Notes: a model not told the origin generated them from the sequence alone. Numbered from the stretch's first letter, positions 10,292 to 23,015 are shown. The stretch is DNA of 64,000 nt from Sesamum alatum (GCA_034509735.1 JACGWO010000003.1:37098466-37162465); one strand, 5' to 3'. A program made the numbers and translations.

Positions 10292-13240
10292 CTAGTTGGC
10301 CTTGACAGGTTCTGTAGTAAGTCCATATCCAAAGGGGAACAGAGGGTCATAGTGCCGATCCCCGACGTTCATCGGAAGTTGATCAACACTTTTGAACCAT
10401 GTACGTGAAAGCTTGCCGGTGAAACCATAATCGCCAAATAAAACATCGGCAACACCTTGGCCTTCCGACCCCGGAAGCCATGCAGCTATAAGGGCATCGA
10501 TTTTTTCAAGATACGGTTGGATAACGACTGGACGCCCCGTGATCATAACAACCACACATTTCACCGAGGAACACACATTTGTAATAATACTAGGCCCCGG
10601 ATCAGGGAGCGTCAAGTTCAGGTTGTCTCCAAACGTTTCAGCGTACGGTGGTTCCCCGACCACGACAATTGCATATGAGAATTTGTTCGATTTCACATAT
10701 CCGGAATCCGGATTCTCACTGAAGACAACTTCTGTTTCCGGGTCTACTGTATTTTTTACGGCAGTCAAGATTGTGGTACCATCTGTGATGTTGCCGCTCA
10801 GTCCCTGCCATTGAATCGTCCAGCCACCGCATTGGTTACCGATGTTGTCAGCATGAGTGCCCGCAACGAGGATTTTTGAAGCCTTCTTAGGAAGAGGTAG
10901 CAATGGTTTGTATGAAGATTGGCCGTTCTTGAGCAGCACAAGTGATTTTCTTACCGCTTCTCTTGCCAGTTCCCTATGTTCCTGTCAAGTTAACAGACAA
11001 TGCATAAGCTGATGATCATAGTCTATTCTAGAAAGAGCTTCAGACAACCTCAGTTGAAGTGAATATTTCACAATCATACCTGACTTCCCAGGTACTTGGT
11101 CATGCTGTAATCAGCCAACGGGTGTTCGAACAGGCCCATTGTGAATTTGACTCTTAGAATCCTCTTCACAGCATCGTCAATACGGCTCATGGAAATGAAG
11201 TTATTTTTCACCAAGATGGTGAGACCGTCAATGAACTCTGTGTAATTGTATGGAACCATGATCTGCATGATTGTAGTAATCGATTTATTTGAGTTGTTCT
11301 TTGAGATTTAAGAAATTAACGACAAGAACTTTACCGACCATGTCAATTCCAGCATTAACTCCTGCTAGGATTGAATATGTGTAGTTGGCGTGAGGCGGAG
11401 AGGTAATCCTGTCAAGTCCTTGCCAATCTGAGATGACAAATCCCTGAATTGTTCGATGAATGTTAAAAGCTCGTATTAGGCTATATTCGTTTATTAAGTT
11501 GAGTAGTATTATAAAGGCGAAATTACTCTGAAACGCTGTATTGTTTTGAGAAAGCCAGTGATGAGATCACGATTAGCGTGCATTTTGATCCCGTTCCAGC
11601 TTGAGTAAGAGATCATGACCGTTGACACGCCCTTGATGATTGAATCATAGTAGGCTGGCATATGAATGCTAAGTAATCCATGTCTGGTTGCCACTGTGTT
11701 ATTCTCGTTTATTCCTTTGGTCGTTCCACCGTCACCAACATAGTGTTTGGCGCAAGCCATAACCTTTTGTCTGAACACAAAAACCACATACAAACAAACA
11801 ATCTTACATATATAGTTCCAAACAGAAAAGTAGGAGAACCAAAGACCAATTGTCCTATCAAAGCCAAGATCTGATTCTTTGACAACAACGTTAGACCTAA
11901 TGTCCTGTTTTGTTCCTTATTTTTGGTTTATCTGCTGTTTGTTTTCTCTTACAACTTCAGTGGAATTATGGTCCATGTCTCTAGCACCTAACCATTAAGC
12001 AAAATGCCAAAGTTTCTTTCTCATTTCTAATGGCAAAAGTATCCATCCTTGACAAGGAAGCTCTATTTTAAGGTTTTTCATCCTTACATGCCAAACTTAT
12101 GGTCCATCAAGAGCAGCAAATTTGACCAACTTTTGAGGGTAGGCCAATGTCGATAGTATACAAACTTTGAACTCAAAATAAACGTGCCATGCTCACGGAT
12201 CTTGATTTCGACTATCTTATGTAATTCAAACCATAAATGGAGCAATATTGCAGGGAGTTCAAACAGAATATTTCAAGGATGCAATGATTGAGAACTTACT
12301 GCCCGGCAACATAGGGAACGCCCTTTCGACCATTAGCAGGTATATCTCCTTGCAGTCCAGGGATAATCTCGGTCATCGTTCTAACAACATTAGGATCTTC
12401 ACTATAGCTCTCATAACACCGTCCCCATCTTGGATCTCTGCACACCTGTTAACGAATCCAAATATTGTTAAAAGCCTGATACTCTACCCACGATTAATTC
12501 ATTACAATCCTGTCCAAACATCGTATTAGGCTGGTTACCGCAATGCAAGGTGCAAAAGTGTAAGGAATGCCTGTAGCTCTAACTTCAAGAGCAGTTGCAG
12601 CTCCAATTTTCTTCACCAGCTGAGGGTCTCTGTTTGAGGAAAACACATGATCATTGCCTGGAATTAACCTTAATCTTGTCAATTTAAATAAGTTGTACAA
12701 CTGCAAAACTACTTGCCTAGTAGCGCCTAGACCGATGTTGTGAGGAAAAATCGTGGCCTTATAGACGTTGTTGTGGCCATGAACTGCATCAATCCCATAA
12801 ATCATCGGTATCCCAAGACGGGTGGACAGTGAGCCCTTTTGCAAATCATTCACCATGTCGATCCACGTCTCAGGCGTTGCCTGTGGAGCCGGAACGCTGC
12901 CTCCACCACTCAACACACTGCCTGCCCACCAAAACCGAATTAGACACCGTGACATAAAAAACATTAATTCAACAGCATTGCAGCACTCTTATTTATAAGT
13001 ACCTATGAAGTACTTCTTCATGACCTCAGCTGATGCCACGGATCGTTCGATTTGTGTCATTTGGCCTATCTTCTCCGCTAAGGTCATCCTGTCCATTAAG
13101 TCCTTGATTCTCCGGTTTATCGGCTGTTTCGGGTCTTTGTATATCACATACTCTTCTGCATTTGCTGAGGCTGCCCAGCAATACAAAACTAGAACCCCAA
13201 TCAAGAACACAGGCGCTTTCGCCATTTTTCGCGGTAACAT
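10292..13240 (-). CDS. GH3 beta-glucosidase / beta-D-glucan exohydrolase
   Basis: An intact gene with eight coding exons: 13003-13240, 12717-12921, 12539-12629, 12300-12445, 11527-11770, 11339-11443, 11080-11262 and 10292-10981. Joined, they keep one frame for about 633 residues, matching the ~630 of barley ExoI-type enzymes. The N-terminus is a signal peptide ([17 protein letters not shown]). GH3 landmarks are [35 protein letters not shown], the nucleophile Asp in GFVISDW, and the [12 protein letters not shown] segment where the acid/base Glu is expected. It should act in the apoplast on beta-1,3/1,4-glucans or oligosaccharides. Two in-frame ATGs exist (13240 and 13225); the second has the better context and matches the usual MAK start, so the true start may be 13225. 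A leader intron (13252-13618) precedes it. Intron 2 is GC-AG. The boundary of exon 6 (ATG before GTCGGT) was chosen because it restores DMIMVPYNY. Confidence 0.93.
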
Positions 13241-13251
13241 GGACTTCAAAC

Positions 13252-13618
13252 TGAAAAATACAAGAAATCTTTAACCATTGATTGTAAATTTACATCAATC
13301 CACATTCCACACCATCACAATTTACAAGAAACTTGAAGGGACTTAAAATCTGAATTCAGTCATACAATTTACAAGAGTACTGACATAAATGCAGATTCTT
13401 TTGGAATGAAACAAAGACGAAAAACAACAACTCCCCATTTCTGTAATGGCAAAAACAGATCAAACTACTTAAATTATGAACATGATCAAGAAACAATCAA
13501 AGTTCAGACATTTCAGCCCGTTACCATATTTGATGCTGCTGTTTACAAGCAAAAGCTTAAAGTGAAAACTCAGAATGTGGAATAGGAAACTGAAAAATTG
13601 GAAGAAAATGATTCTTAC
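13252..13618 (-). other. 5'-leader intron of the intact GH3 gene
   Basis: On the minus strand a donor (AACT then GTAAGAAT) lies at 13618 and an acceptor (TTTTTCAG) at 13252-13254, just before the coding exon. The untranslated first exon runs from about 13619 to about 13705. Leader introns are common in highly expressed plant genes. Confidence 0.6.
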
Positions 13619-13658
13619 AGTTCTTCCAATGATCAACCTCCAGCCACTCTTTCTGCTT

Positions 13659-13659
<1 letters not shown>

Positions 13660-13696
<37 letters not shown>
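13660..13696. repeat. GA/CT microsatellite in the GH3 leader
   Basis: About 18 uninterrupted AG units lie roughly 36-75 bp downstream of the TATA box of the intact GH3 gene, so they are probably in its transcribed leader. On the sense strand this is a CT tract. Confidence 0.85.
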
Positions 13697-13700
<4 letters not shown>

Positions 13701-13732
13701 CTTGGGAAGAAATGGGGTGGGATAGAGGTGGA

Positions 13733-13739
13733 ATTTATA
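13733..13739 (-). promoter_or_regulatory. TATA box of the intact GH3 gene
   Basis: The minus strand reads TTCTATAAATTCC, a strong plant TATA box, about 495 bp upstream of the first ATG and about 30 bp upstream of the inferred leader start. The intervening leader intron accounts for the distance. Confidence 0.65.
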
Positions 13740-13759
13740 GAAAAGTAGGCTTCAAATCA

Positions 13760-15415
13760 ATTAATGTTAGCATGTTGTGATTTGAAGAGTTTTTATGTGA
13801 TTTATGGCTTGCTTTTTTCCAAAGAAAAATAACTTGTTATTTGGTTCCGTAATAATAAATAGATTATGGATAAGTACGTGGGATGAGGTAAATAATACCC
13901 CCCACCACTTGTGCACGTATGAACCCCACATGCATACCATTATTCGTTCTTTTGGGGGCTAAAATCTAAATTTGGAAACATACTGGGCTAACTTATAATT
14001 ATTATTTTTTCTTTTGTCATACACGAAATTTCCCAATGAAGAAGACTCATCTGCTGACATTTTCTTTTATGCTGGAGATTTTTAATTGTTTATGGAAACA
14101 CAGAAAATGACAATTAACAACGTAAATGATATTGGGTGAAACTGATCCTACTGTTATTTTGTTTTAACATATATATGTTCTTCTCCTTAAGCTTAATTTA
14201 TCCTAAATCATGGATGATTATTACGAGAATTTGGGGTTTTTTACTTTTAATCATCGTCTAAACTCATGCGTAATTAATAAATTTTACATGAATTTATAAT
14301 CAGGTATGTTTATAGGTGCATGTATGTCTACTTCTGTAATAGTTTGTTGTTTCTTTGTTTCATTTGAACGTATACGTTGATGTGAATGATTGATATATAT
14401 ATTGAATTAGTTTTTAATTTTAAATATATTGAATCATATAATGTATTGCATGTTATCGAAAAAAAAATTTGGGAAAGTATCCAAAATTAAAGTTTTGGAG
14501 GGGCCAAATTGTACTCATCATGTTATAGATAATTTTGTGTATATTATTATTTTTACATGGGATTCTATTGCATTTAAACCCAATTAAGTTAGAATTTCGA
14601 CTTTTTTTTAATTGAAAATAAGGTGAAAAGGATTTTTTTTTAAAATTTCAGTTTATGCTTTTGAATTGTTTAAATTAAATTAAATTAATTTAAATCAAAA
14701 TATATAAATAGCTCATTTCTTTTACAATTTATTTTCATTATAAAACTATATATACGTTGTTGCAGACAATCGCTCAATATCTTATACATGAGTTTTTGGA
14801 TTCCAATCCTGTAGGTGCGTGCGTGAGGGCCTACACAGTATGCATAAAAAAAATAGTCATTGTTTGGCCATGTCCCCGTATTCGTATAACAAAATAAAAT
14901 TAATTTACGGTACCATCGATGTTAAAATAAATTGGAATCACTTTTATAAAAAAAAAAGTATTACAATTAATGTTTAAAATTATCTAATTAGGAGTATAAT
15001 TGTTACAATTAAAAATTGATGTGGCGATGTCACTAATTGCAGTTTGTAAGTATAGAGGACCTTTCGTTTTCATATTAGTATATATATATATATATATTTA
15101 ATTTGTTTGGAGTTCAATTTATAATAATTGAGTAGTCAAAATAAGGGCACATGTTAGGTTTACAGTTCTTTTGATATTTTATGGTTGCTAAAACGAAAGA
15201 GGGTTCCATGTAAACATTGAAATGATGAAGAATATTTGAGCTTAATTTGTCCAAGGCAACTACTTTCCACATGTTGAGGTGCGTTGTCTGAATCTCAACA
15301 TGTATTTTTGCATTATTATTTCTTGCATACTTTTTATTCTATTTTTAGAGTCAAATGCTTCTCGAAACTATAGTGCCCAAAAGCCGCCGCGCCTGCAAAA
15401 TTATCATTCAGAATA
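13760..15415. other. gene-free AT-rich region
   Basis: No plausible coding exon or RNA gene was seen. There is a TA run at about 15080-15100, and the rest is AT-rich sequence. Confidence 0.55.
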
Positions 15416-15839
15416 GGATAAATTAAAATTATCTCGTATGAGGTTTGACATAATTAAAAATATTTCTCTGAAAAATAATTATATAGTACTTAGAAGAAAG
15501 ATATATTAAAATACTATTTTACACTTGTTGAATTTTTTATTTTTTAAAAGATATATTTGAAAAAGTGTAAACAAATAGGAAAGTAGGTAAATTAAATAAT
15601 TCATAGAGAATATTAGTCCAAAAAAATCTTTTAGAAAATTTTAATAAATTTATAACATTATAACTTATAATTCAAAAGGGTTTTTTTGGCCAATGCATCA
15701 TAAAAATTGGATGTAAACCTAACGGGATGAGTCCATTAATGTTAGATGAAGTTTTCAAAGAGGTATTTATAATTTCTCAAACAAAGATGAGGTATTTACA
15801 ATTATATCAAATTTCAGGGGAAGTGACTATATTTTAACC
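15416..15839. mobile_element. 424-bp foldback MITE with exact 9-bp target duplication
   Basis: Same family as 27011 and 58028. Left end has GTATGAGGTTTGACATAATT and the right end carries its complement (AATTATATCAAATTTCAGGG). It is flanked by an exact TTCAGAATA at 15407-15415 and 15840-15848. A 9-bp duplication fits Mutator-superfamily movement. The core is AT-rich with no ORF. Confidence 0.85.
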
Positions 15840-17285
15840 TTCAGAATAATTTGGAGTTGTTTTTGAATAATTTTGGTCGATCTTGAAAAATAAGTTTGAG
15901 TCTAAAAAGGATGTTGAGAAATATTACAAGTATTTATGGAAGGAAATATGACTTTTTGCTATAGTAAAAAAATAAAAATTGTGGGGAATACAATTAACTA
16001 TATAAGTTGTGCAATGGGTACTAGCTGTTGTTTCAGCAGATGATGTCAAAATATTAATCATAACTAAGAATTGTGGTAAATTCTTTTGTCATACCTAAGA
16101 ATCATGATAAATACTTCGGTCATAACTAAAATTATTACAAATATTGATTAATCGTGGGAAAAAAAAAAGTGGAAGTTCACATATTGGTTAATCTGACCGT
16201 GGTTGATAGTATTGATTCACGATGATTTTTAAGTTGCAGTAATTTGTAATATAAAAAATAATCCCTTTTTTTTTGTAGTGTTTCATGTTATTTTTAAGAT
16301 GATTGAAGAATATTAAAAATTGATGAAAATGTATTTATTATTGGCTTTTTAGGAGATAAAAGAATACTGTAAATATCAAACTATAATATCTTAAAATCTT
16401 ATATCCGTATAAAGTATGCGTAACGATTTTTAGTTAATTTTATTATGAGAAATATATCTTACTATTTATTAAGTTTCAAGATTTTAGAGTAGTTACTTCG
16501 ATAGATGAAATATAAATTCCCTAAAATATTTTTTTTTCATAAATAACTATCTCTTTAAGTAATTAGTTCTATCAATAATTTTTCACACACAGGTAAACTT
16601 AATTTATTTTATCAATGTTGATTAATTATTTAATTATTTCTTTTTATTCATATGCATCGAGTGCTTTGATTACTAGCAGTATATAGGTGAAGGGGCCCGT
16701 TTATATAAATATTACATAAAAAAGAAATATTTGCACGTGTATCACCAAAGCGGCACACATTACAAAAATATGGCCGATCGCAAGCCAAGCTCACAACCTG
16801 CCATTATTTTTATTTTTTTAAATAAGGGCCGTTGACCCAGCTCATGACCGGTGATTGTGAGCTGAGCCAGCGACCGCCGATCGCTAGTCCAGGCAGCGAC
16901 CCTTGGGTTAGGAATCCATATTCTTTTTTTAATTCATTTTTTTAAAAATTTATTTTAATAATTTTATTTAAATTTTATTTTATTATTTCAAGCTAATTAT
17001 GATTAATTTATTATACAATAAAAATAATTGACTTTAATTTGAAAGAATTAAAAATAATACACTAAAAAATTACATAAAAATGTATATTCAAGTATTTGGT
17101 ACATTATTTTGTCATCTACGACCCTGCCTTTGGACATTACTTTGGCTCGAAGAACCTTGGTTTCGTTGTGATTGACTGCGAATTTGTTATCGTGCACGAG
17201 CTTGTGCCCAATCCATTTCATTAGGTATTCGGGTACTTTTTGAGTCGACCCGGACGGGTTGATGTACGAAGAGTATTGTCGTGGA

Positions 17286-18235
17286 CTAATTGAAAATTGG
17301 AATATCCCAATAGTCTTCCGCCATTATCGGTTGGAAAGAATCAGAATATGTCATTCGATATGGCATTAAAGAATAATATTGCTTAACCATTGATGCAACG
17401 TTAAGCCTATATGCAGCGCATACCTTTAAGCATGAGAGCATGGTATCCAATTGATTCCATTTGCCACATGAACACTCCTGCATTGTAGCTTTTACAATGT
17501 GAGTGTTACACCCTATCCATAATAATGTCTTCTAACCACAGAGGCAGTCGGTTCAATTTGATCGAAAGTCATGACCACATGCTCGACAGATCTAACAGAC
17601 CACCATTGGAATATTATATGCATAGTCTGTCCACGGTTGATCGTTGTTTATTATTGTAGTACTCATTGCGATCCTCTCACGAAAATAATGGACAGAGCGG
17701 TTAAAAGTCATTTCAACAATTGCAGTCACAAGAAGGGGGTGTGCCCCTTTTAAAACCTCATTGATGCATTCGGACATGTTGGTGGTCAGAATACCGCATC
17801 GCCATCCACCGTCATAAGAAGTTGTCCACTTTTCCTTTTCAATTTACTCCAGCCAGTGGTGTGCTTCTCGTTTTATACTCTTAATCTCGTCCATGGTGCG
17901 ATTAAATTTTCTAATTTGATATTCTGAACCAACTCTCCAACAAAGATCCTTCAATCGCAAGTTCTTAAACTTATTGTTGAAGTTTGAACATACGTGCCTC
18001 AAGCAATATCTATGCACACCGGGATGAGGAACAAAGTCAGGGATGTCTTTTACTGTGGATAAGAGGCCAGCATTGCGGTCAGATATAAGACACATTCCCG
18101 ACACCCCTCTGATGATGTGTCTGCTCAGCATCTGAAGAAACCATTTTCAAGATAAATATGATTCTTCATCAACAATAGCAAATGCAAGGGGCAATACCTG
18201 TTGATTCGCATCTATCTCACCTGAAAATAACATTT
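17286..18235 (-). pseudogene. decayed MULE transposase
   Basis: Reading the minus strand from about 18225: DANQQVLPLAFAIVDEES, then a TGA where a Trp is usual, then WFLQML, ISDRNAGLLSTV (a conserved acidic position of the transposase core), HRYCLRHVCSNFNNKF, and HHWLE followed by a TAA in place of a Gln. The frame continues with EKWTTSYDGGWRCGILTTNM and MSECINEVLKGA. A SWIM-type zinc finger follows at about 17475 (CSCGKWNQLDTM, with a later Cys). This order is typical of plant MULE transposases. Everything before DANQ, including the first catalytic Asp region, is missing. At least two in-frame stops are seen, so it is inactive. Confidence 0.88.
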
Positions 18236-18417
18236 TGTGATTGTACTTCATATATAAATGGTGGTACGTCTACACTTATGACTTTGCGACAAGTTAAATA
18301 GTGGCAAATGGTGGTATGTTATCTCGTCAACATATTTATTCTAATCATATTTTTTGCTTTTCACACGTTTAAAATTACACACTTATAATATATTTGGTTC
18401 ATTTTAGCTTGACCAAA

Positions 18418-18995
18418 TAAAAACCCTTCGAATAAGTTGTGTAACTACACCCGATCAACTAGAGGCATATCGTAAAGCAATGACAACGCATTTGGACATA
18501 TATCGAAATGTTGTTCAAATTGCAACAAATCAACGAGTGGGACAATGTATGGCCCCTCAAAATCCATTGTCACAAGATGATGTTCCGTCCACATCCAACA
18601 GACAGACGTGAAGTCGTAGCAGGAGATCAGCTCGCACAGTAGAAAGAGATATACCTGAGGTTGACATAGCTGCGCTATCTACTGTGCATACATCTCAATT
18701 TTTTACTGAAGACTGCTACGTGTCTGAACCGCCTCAATAAGATGATTGGTTTCAGTCGACTCCTTACATGCTAGTACATACATACGGTCATTACACAAAT
18801 ATTGAACTTGACGTTGGTCTTGGCATGAATCAAACATATGCACTGGTACGTAATGTTTCACCTATCCAATTTTCCTCATGGAGTGCATATCGAGATCCAA
18901 CTGAGTCGAAATCTACAGCATCATCTAGTTGGTTACAAATTCATGTCGATATTGATGATCAAAAACAAAATGAACCATCAAGTCCGGAAATATGA
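18418..18995 (+). pseudogene. unrecognised plus-strand reading frame inside the MULE
   Basis: A continuous sense frame begins near DQLEAYRKAMTTHLDIYRNV and continues to PLSQDDVPSTSNRQT, where a TGA occurs. It reads on as ARTVERDIPEVDIAAL, then a TAA, then the open stretch 18768-18995 ending near QNEPSSPEI. The three pieces share one frame and have protein-like composition, so a single older coding region with two stops is likely. It runs opposite to the transposase. It could be the tail of a second element protein or a captured host gene. I do not recognise a domain. Confidence 0.4.
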
Positions 18996-19419
18996 CGACT
19001 TAGGCAACAATGTCAAAAACGTAATTGTGGGACAAACGAACATTATTAAATTTTATAATTATATTTTTTTATGTAAATTTTTAAGTTTATTAGTTATTGC
19101 AAAAGAATTTTAAAATTGTAATTACATTATTGTATTGCAATAAATTAATCATAATTATCTTGAAATAATAAAATAAGATATAATTAGTATATTAAATATA
19201 AATTAACGATTTACAATAAATAAAAATTTTAAAAAAAATAAATTAATTTTTTTTTTAAAAAAAAAAGGGTCACTAGCTGGGTCTGCGATCCTTATTTAAA
19301 ATAATAATAATTGCCGGTCGCGAGCCGATCATATTTTTGCAATGTGTACCGCTTTGACGATACACTTGCAAATAATTTTTTTTTAATGTAATATTTATAT
19401 AAATGCGCCTAGGTGAAGG

Positions 19420-19709
19420 GTCCATAAAAATTTGTAGGGGCCAAAATCGTATGAATTAATTTTGATTAAAATTGAGATCCCATAAATAATAAGTTTGAAG
19501 TTATGGGTTCGAGTTCGACATGTGAGTATTTGCTCAGTGAGTTTATTGTAATATATATTTTATCGTAACATGAGTTTATTGATTGAATCGATATACTTTT
19601 CGATTTATTAATATTGATATAATTATATAATTCCCATTTCTAAATAAAAACATGCAACAATGGAAAATCCAAGGAACTATAAAATCCAGGAAATGAGTAG
19701 GATATATAT
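19420..19709. other. AT-rich flank with a possible SINE-like B-box remnant
   Basis: Near 19500 the plus strand reads TTATGGGTTCGAGTTCGACA, resembling a pol III B box (GGTTCGANTCC). No A box or clear ends were found, so this is only a hint of a tRNA-derived SINE fragment. Confidence 0.2.
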
Positions 19710-20204
19710 AGGATTAATTACACTTGGACCCCTCTAAAAATATAAAATTATAATTTCTCCTAAAAAGTTTTAAAATTTACACTTACACCCCCAAAAAATC
19801 TCCATTTATACCTGACCCCCTTCCGCTAGAGTTTGGACAGAAAATGTTCACGTCAACAAAAAATATTGCATAAACTTTTAATTTTTCCCCTTATTTAACA
19901 TTCTTGTGCGTATTTTTTTACTTATAAGGAATAAATTTAATGGATATATAGAGAGTGAATTTAACATTATTACATTTTTCTCCTTATAAGTACAAAACAT
20001 GGGGATGTTAAATTAAAGGTGAAATTGAAAATTTATGTTTTTTTTTTTTTGGTAACGTCAACATTTTTTCGTCAAAATTCTAACGAAATGAGGTCAGATG
20101 TAAACGGTGAACTTTTGAAAGGGGTATAAGTGTAATTTTAAAACTTTTTTGAGAGAAAGTAAAATTTCACATTTTTAAAGGGAATCTGAGTGTAATTAAC
20201 CCTA
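19710..20204. mobile_element. 495-bp foldback MITE
   Basis: The ends are AGGATTAATTACACTTGGAC and the complement of GAGTGTAATTAACCCT. The arms match with scattered changes for about 150 bp, including AAAGTTTTAAAATTTACACTT. The interior has matching blocks about GTCAAC and TTCTAACGAAATGAGG. No clear target duplication was found. Confidence 0.68.
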
Positions 20205-21873
20205 TGCATATGTATATATATATATATATATACATATATAGATATTTACGTCCACCTCAGACTTCATGGTTAGAGTTATCCCATGTTACCAAAACATAAT
20301 TCCATGTGTTTTAACCTTAATCTATATATATATATATATATCGTTCCCATGCAATAAATCAAATCTTGGAAACTCTATTCTTCTTTTCTTTTTTCTTTTT
20401 AAAAAAAAGAAAAAAATTGAATTGAAAACTGCTGTGGCAGGTTTGAATTTAATCAAAAGAGTCTATATTTGATGTATTTTAATTGAGTGAATTTTGGATC
20501 TTTGAGTTCTTGACAGGTTGTTTTCCTTCTAAAATAATGATGAATTGTTATAATAAAATCATTACACAAGAGAAAAATAATTACAAAGTTGTCGGTTTGA
20601 CTTCTATAAGAGAGAGTAGGTCTGTTATTTTAGCATGTAGTAGGTTATTTTTTATTTATTTGTTTTACATATATCTTTGATTTAGGATTATTAATGATTT
20701 CAATCAACTTTGGTGTTCAAAGGGAAAAAAATAAGAATAAGAAACAAAAAAACAAAAAAAGGAAAAAACTACCCGTGATGCCACCCTGTGGGATTTTCTT
20801 CTCTATATGTGTGATGAAATTATATAAATTTTGGATAGATCGAAATTTGGAATTGTCAGCTTTGCCTCTTACTGCATTAAAATTTGTAAAAAAGAAAGCA
20901 TCAGACGGGATGAATGGAAAGATTTGAAAAAATTGTCCACTTTATCCATAAAAAGTTTCAAAAAAATTTAAAAATTAGTAAAATTATTATTTGCAGTCGG
21001 CCTCCACAAGAGCATTTTGGTCACATCACAACAAAAAATGATGGGGACCTAATGGAGACTAACGGTTGTTGGATGGTCGTTAAATCAGAAAATATTGATA
21101 ATTTTTTAAACTTTGTAACTACACTAAATCCCAAGAGTGTTCGTTGTAATTTATCCTTAATTTTTCAAATAAAATATCGAACTCAAGTCAAAATCGATTT
21201 GTTAAGCTCTTTTATAAAAGATAAAATTTAAAAAAACAGCTAATCTTACATGTTAAATATCAAGTTAAGTTGAGGAAGTGAATTAACATTAACTCCCAAT
21301 GGTTTTTATTTATTTTCTTGTTAGGTACACAATCAAATGACGCATAAATATATAACATGATTTTGATGTAAGTGAAAAAGGATCAAAGATGCTAATAAAG
21401 CTTAGTTTGATTGGTAAAGTTAATACATCAATAGCTTACTTTATCAAGATCAATCAATTTTTAAGCCTTACTTGTCTTCGCACATTGAGGACAAGAATGG
21501 CCTAAATTTGCTAAATCAATTAATGTTCTTTTTCGATCATTTTCATAAATTTCAAAAAAAATTATCGTGAATGTGCAAATTTTTTACAATTATAGAACAA
21601 AATCGTCAAAATGAATTTGTATAGGACTAAAGTTACCAACCCCTCGTACTTATTGAAATTGTAATTTCTCCGCTCCTACGACTTTCACATGATCAAAGAA
21701 GATCCAACTAATTTCGTGACATTAAAAATAATAATACATTATAAATAAGGGTATAACTGATAAATGTGTGCATTATTTCAAAAAAAAAAATTACATGGGA
21801 TTTTTTTACTATAAAATGACATATAAGAGTTTTCTGCAAATTTCGCACAGTACAATAGGATTTTATGCAATTT

Positions 21874-21912
<39 letters not shown>

Positions 21913-23012
21913 ACCTAATGTTGGTGGTGTGTCACTGCACTAAATAAATGGTGTTACTAGATGTGGAGTACACTAATAACACACGTTAAGAGTTGAATGC
22001 TCAACCCCTGTCCCCTTCAATTTAAATATGTATTCAAGATAAGATTTGAGCCTCAACGGATATAACAAGAGGTTGTGAGTTCGAGTCATACGAATGAACG
22101 TATTTTATTTATTTTTAATAATAGTATATTATTTTTTTATTTATTCTGTACACGTTAGCTAATTTTAAAATATTAATATATTGCATACTGAAATCATGTA
22201 CTAATAGTATGTTGGTTATTTTTAATTATCAATGTATTTTTTTTTATAAAAAAAAAGGATACACCAAGGAATCTATTTTGATTTCATAGTATAAAACGGA
22301 GCACTTTTTAAAATCAATCTTATAATATAAAGCATTGCTCATATATAGTAAAATTAGACTCTGAAATTATTAAATTTTGAGTTTAAGTCTATGGTGTTTT
22401 TCATTATTATTTCATAAATTAATGAAACTGACCAAATCTTTGAAGATCAATGAAATCATGAAAAACAACACGTCGTTGTTTCCTATAAAATAAATCTTCA
22501 CATATTTTGTGTTCTTTTTTTTTTCTTTTGCCCCTTAATATATACAATTAGAACCTCAATTATATGGGTCTGGTTCGGATTTAGGTTTAATTTTAATGAA
22601 CTCGTCTGAGTCCGGGGTAGGTCTGGAGTTTTGTTGTACGATCGTCCCAAAAACAGTTGAAATAATTTATTAATATTTTTTAAGTTTTGATTTTTTTAAA
22701 AATTTATTTGAAAATTATAATAGTATAAATGATATTTGTACGTACTTGATTAATAATATATTTTGTTTATCTTTCATATATTATGTAATAAATATATAGT
22801 GATTATGACAATTAGATTTAACACAATAATTATGAAAAATCTCATGAATTGATCCATTTGCAAGTATTAAAATCCCATTTTTCTTTACGATTCATATCAA
22901 CAATGTCACATAATTTGATTTATTTATTATTCTAAAAGTTTTCAAAAAAATTAATTTTAAATATTTAATTGGGTGGGGCGAGGCAGGTTAGGGGGGGGGG
23001 AGCAGCGTGGGG
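20205..23012. other. gene-poor stretch with degraded repeats
   Basis: It holds TA runs at 20214-20231 and 20321-20341, a degraded member of the GAGGTTTGGCATAATTACAAA foldback family at about 20840-21170, and a 34-nt poly(A) tract. A possible B-box remnant (GTTGTGAGTTCGAGTCATAC) lies near 22070. Short ORFs here are Lys/Asn/Ile-rich and look like chance openings. Confidence 0.5.
21878..21911. repeat. 34-nt poly(A) tract
   Basis: An unbroken run of about 34 A. It could be the tail of an old retroposon, but the preceding sequence shows no recognisable LINE or SINE body and no flanking direct repeats were found. Confidence 0.7.
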
Positions 23013-23015
23013 AGG

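Larger units (their letters stand above)
16694..19409. mobile_element. Mutator-like DNA transposon (MULE) with 10-bp target duplication
   Basis: The terminal inverted repeats are about 150 bp. Left starts GGCCCGTTTATATAAATATT, and the complement of the right end reads GGCGCATTTATATAAATATT; both continue through a TTTGCACGTGTATC-like block, AAAGCGG and CCGATCG-like motifs. The flanks are an exact TAGGTGAAGG at 16684-16693 and 19410-19419 (11 bp if the next G is counted). Inside are a decayed MULE transposase on the minus strand and an unrecognised reading frame on the plus strand. Length is 2716 bp. The transposase lacks its N-terminal part and carries stops, so this copy is not autonomous. 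Confidence 0.92.

Noticed and set aside
20694..20927. Lys-rich 77-codon frame as a protein
   Set aside because: It arises from A-rich low-complexity sequence beside a degraded foldback element.
22045..22110. tRNA gene suggested by a GAGTTCGAGTC motif
   Set aside because: No cloverleaf, no acceptor stem and no A box at the right distance. At most a SINE remnant.
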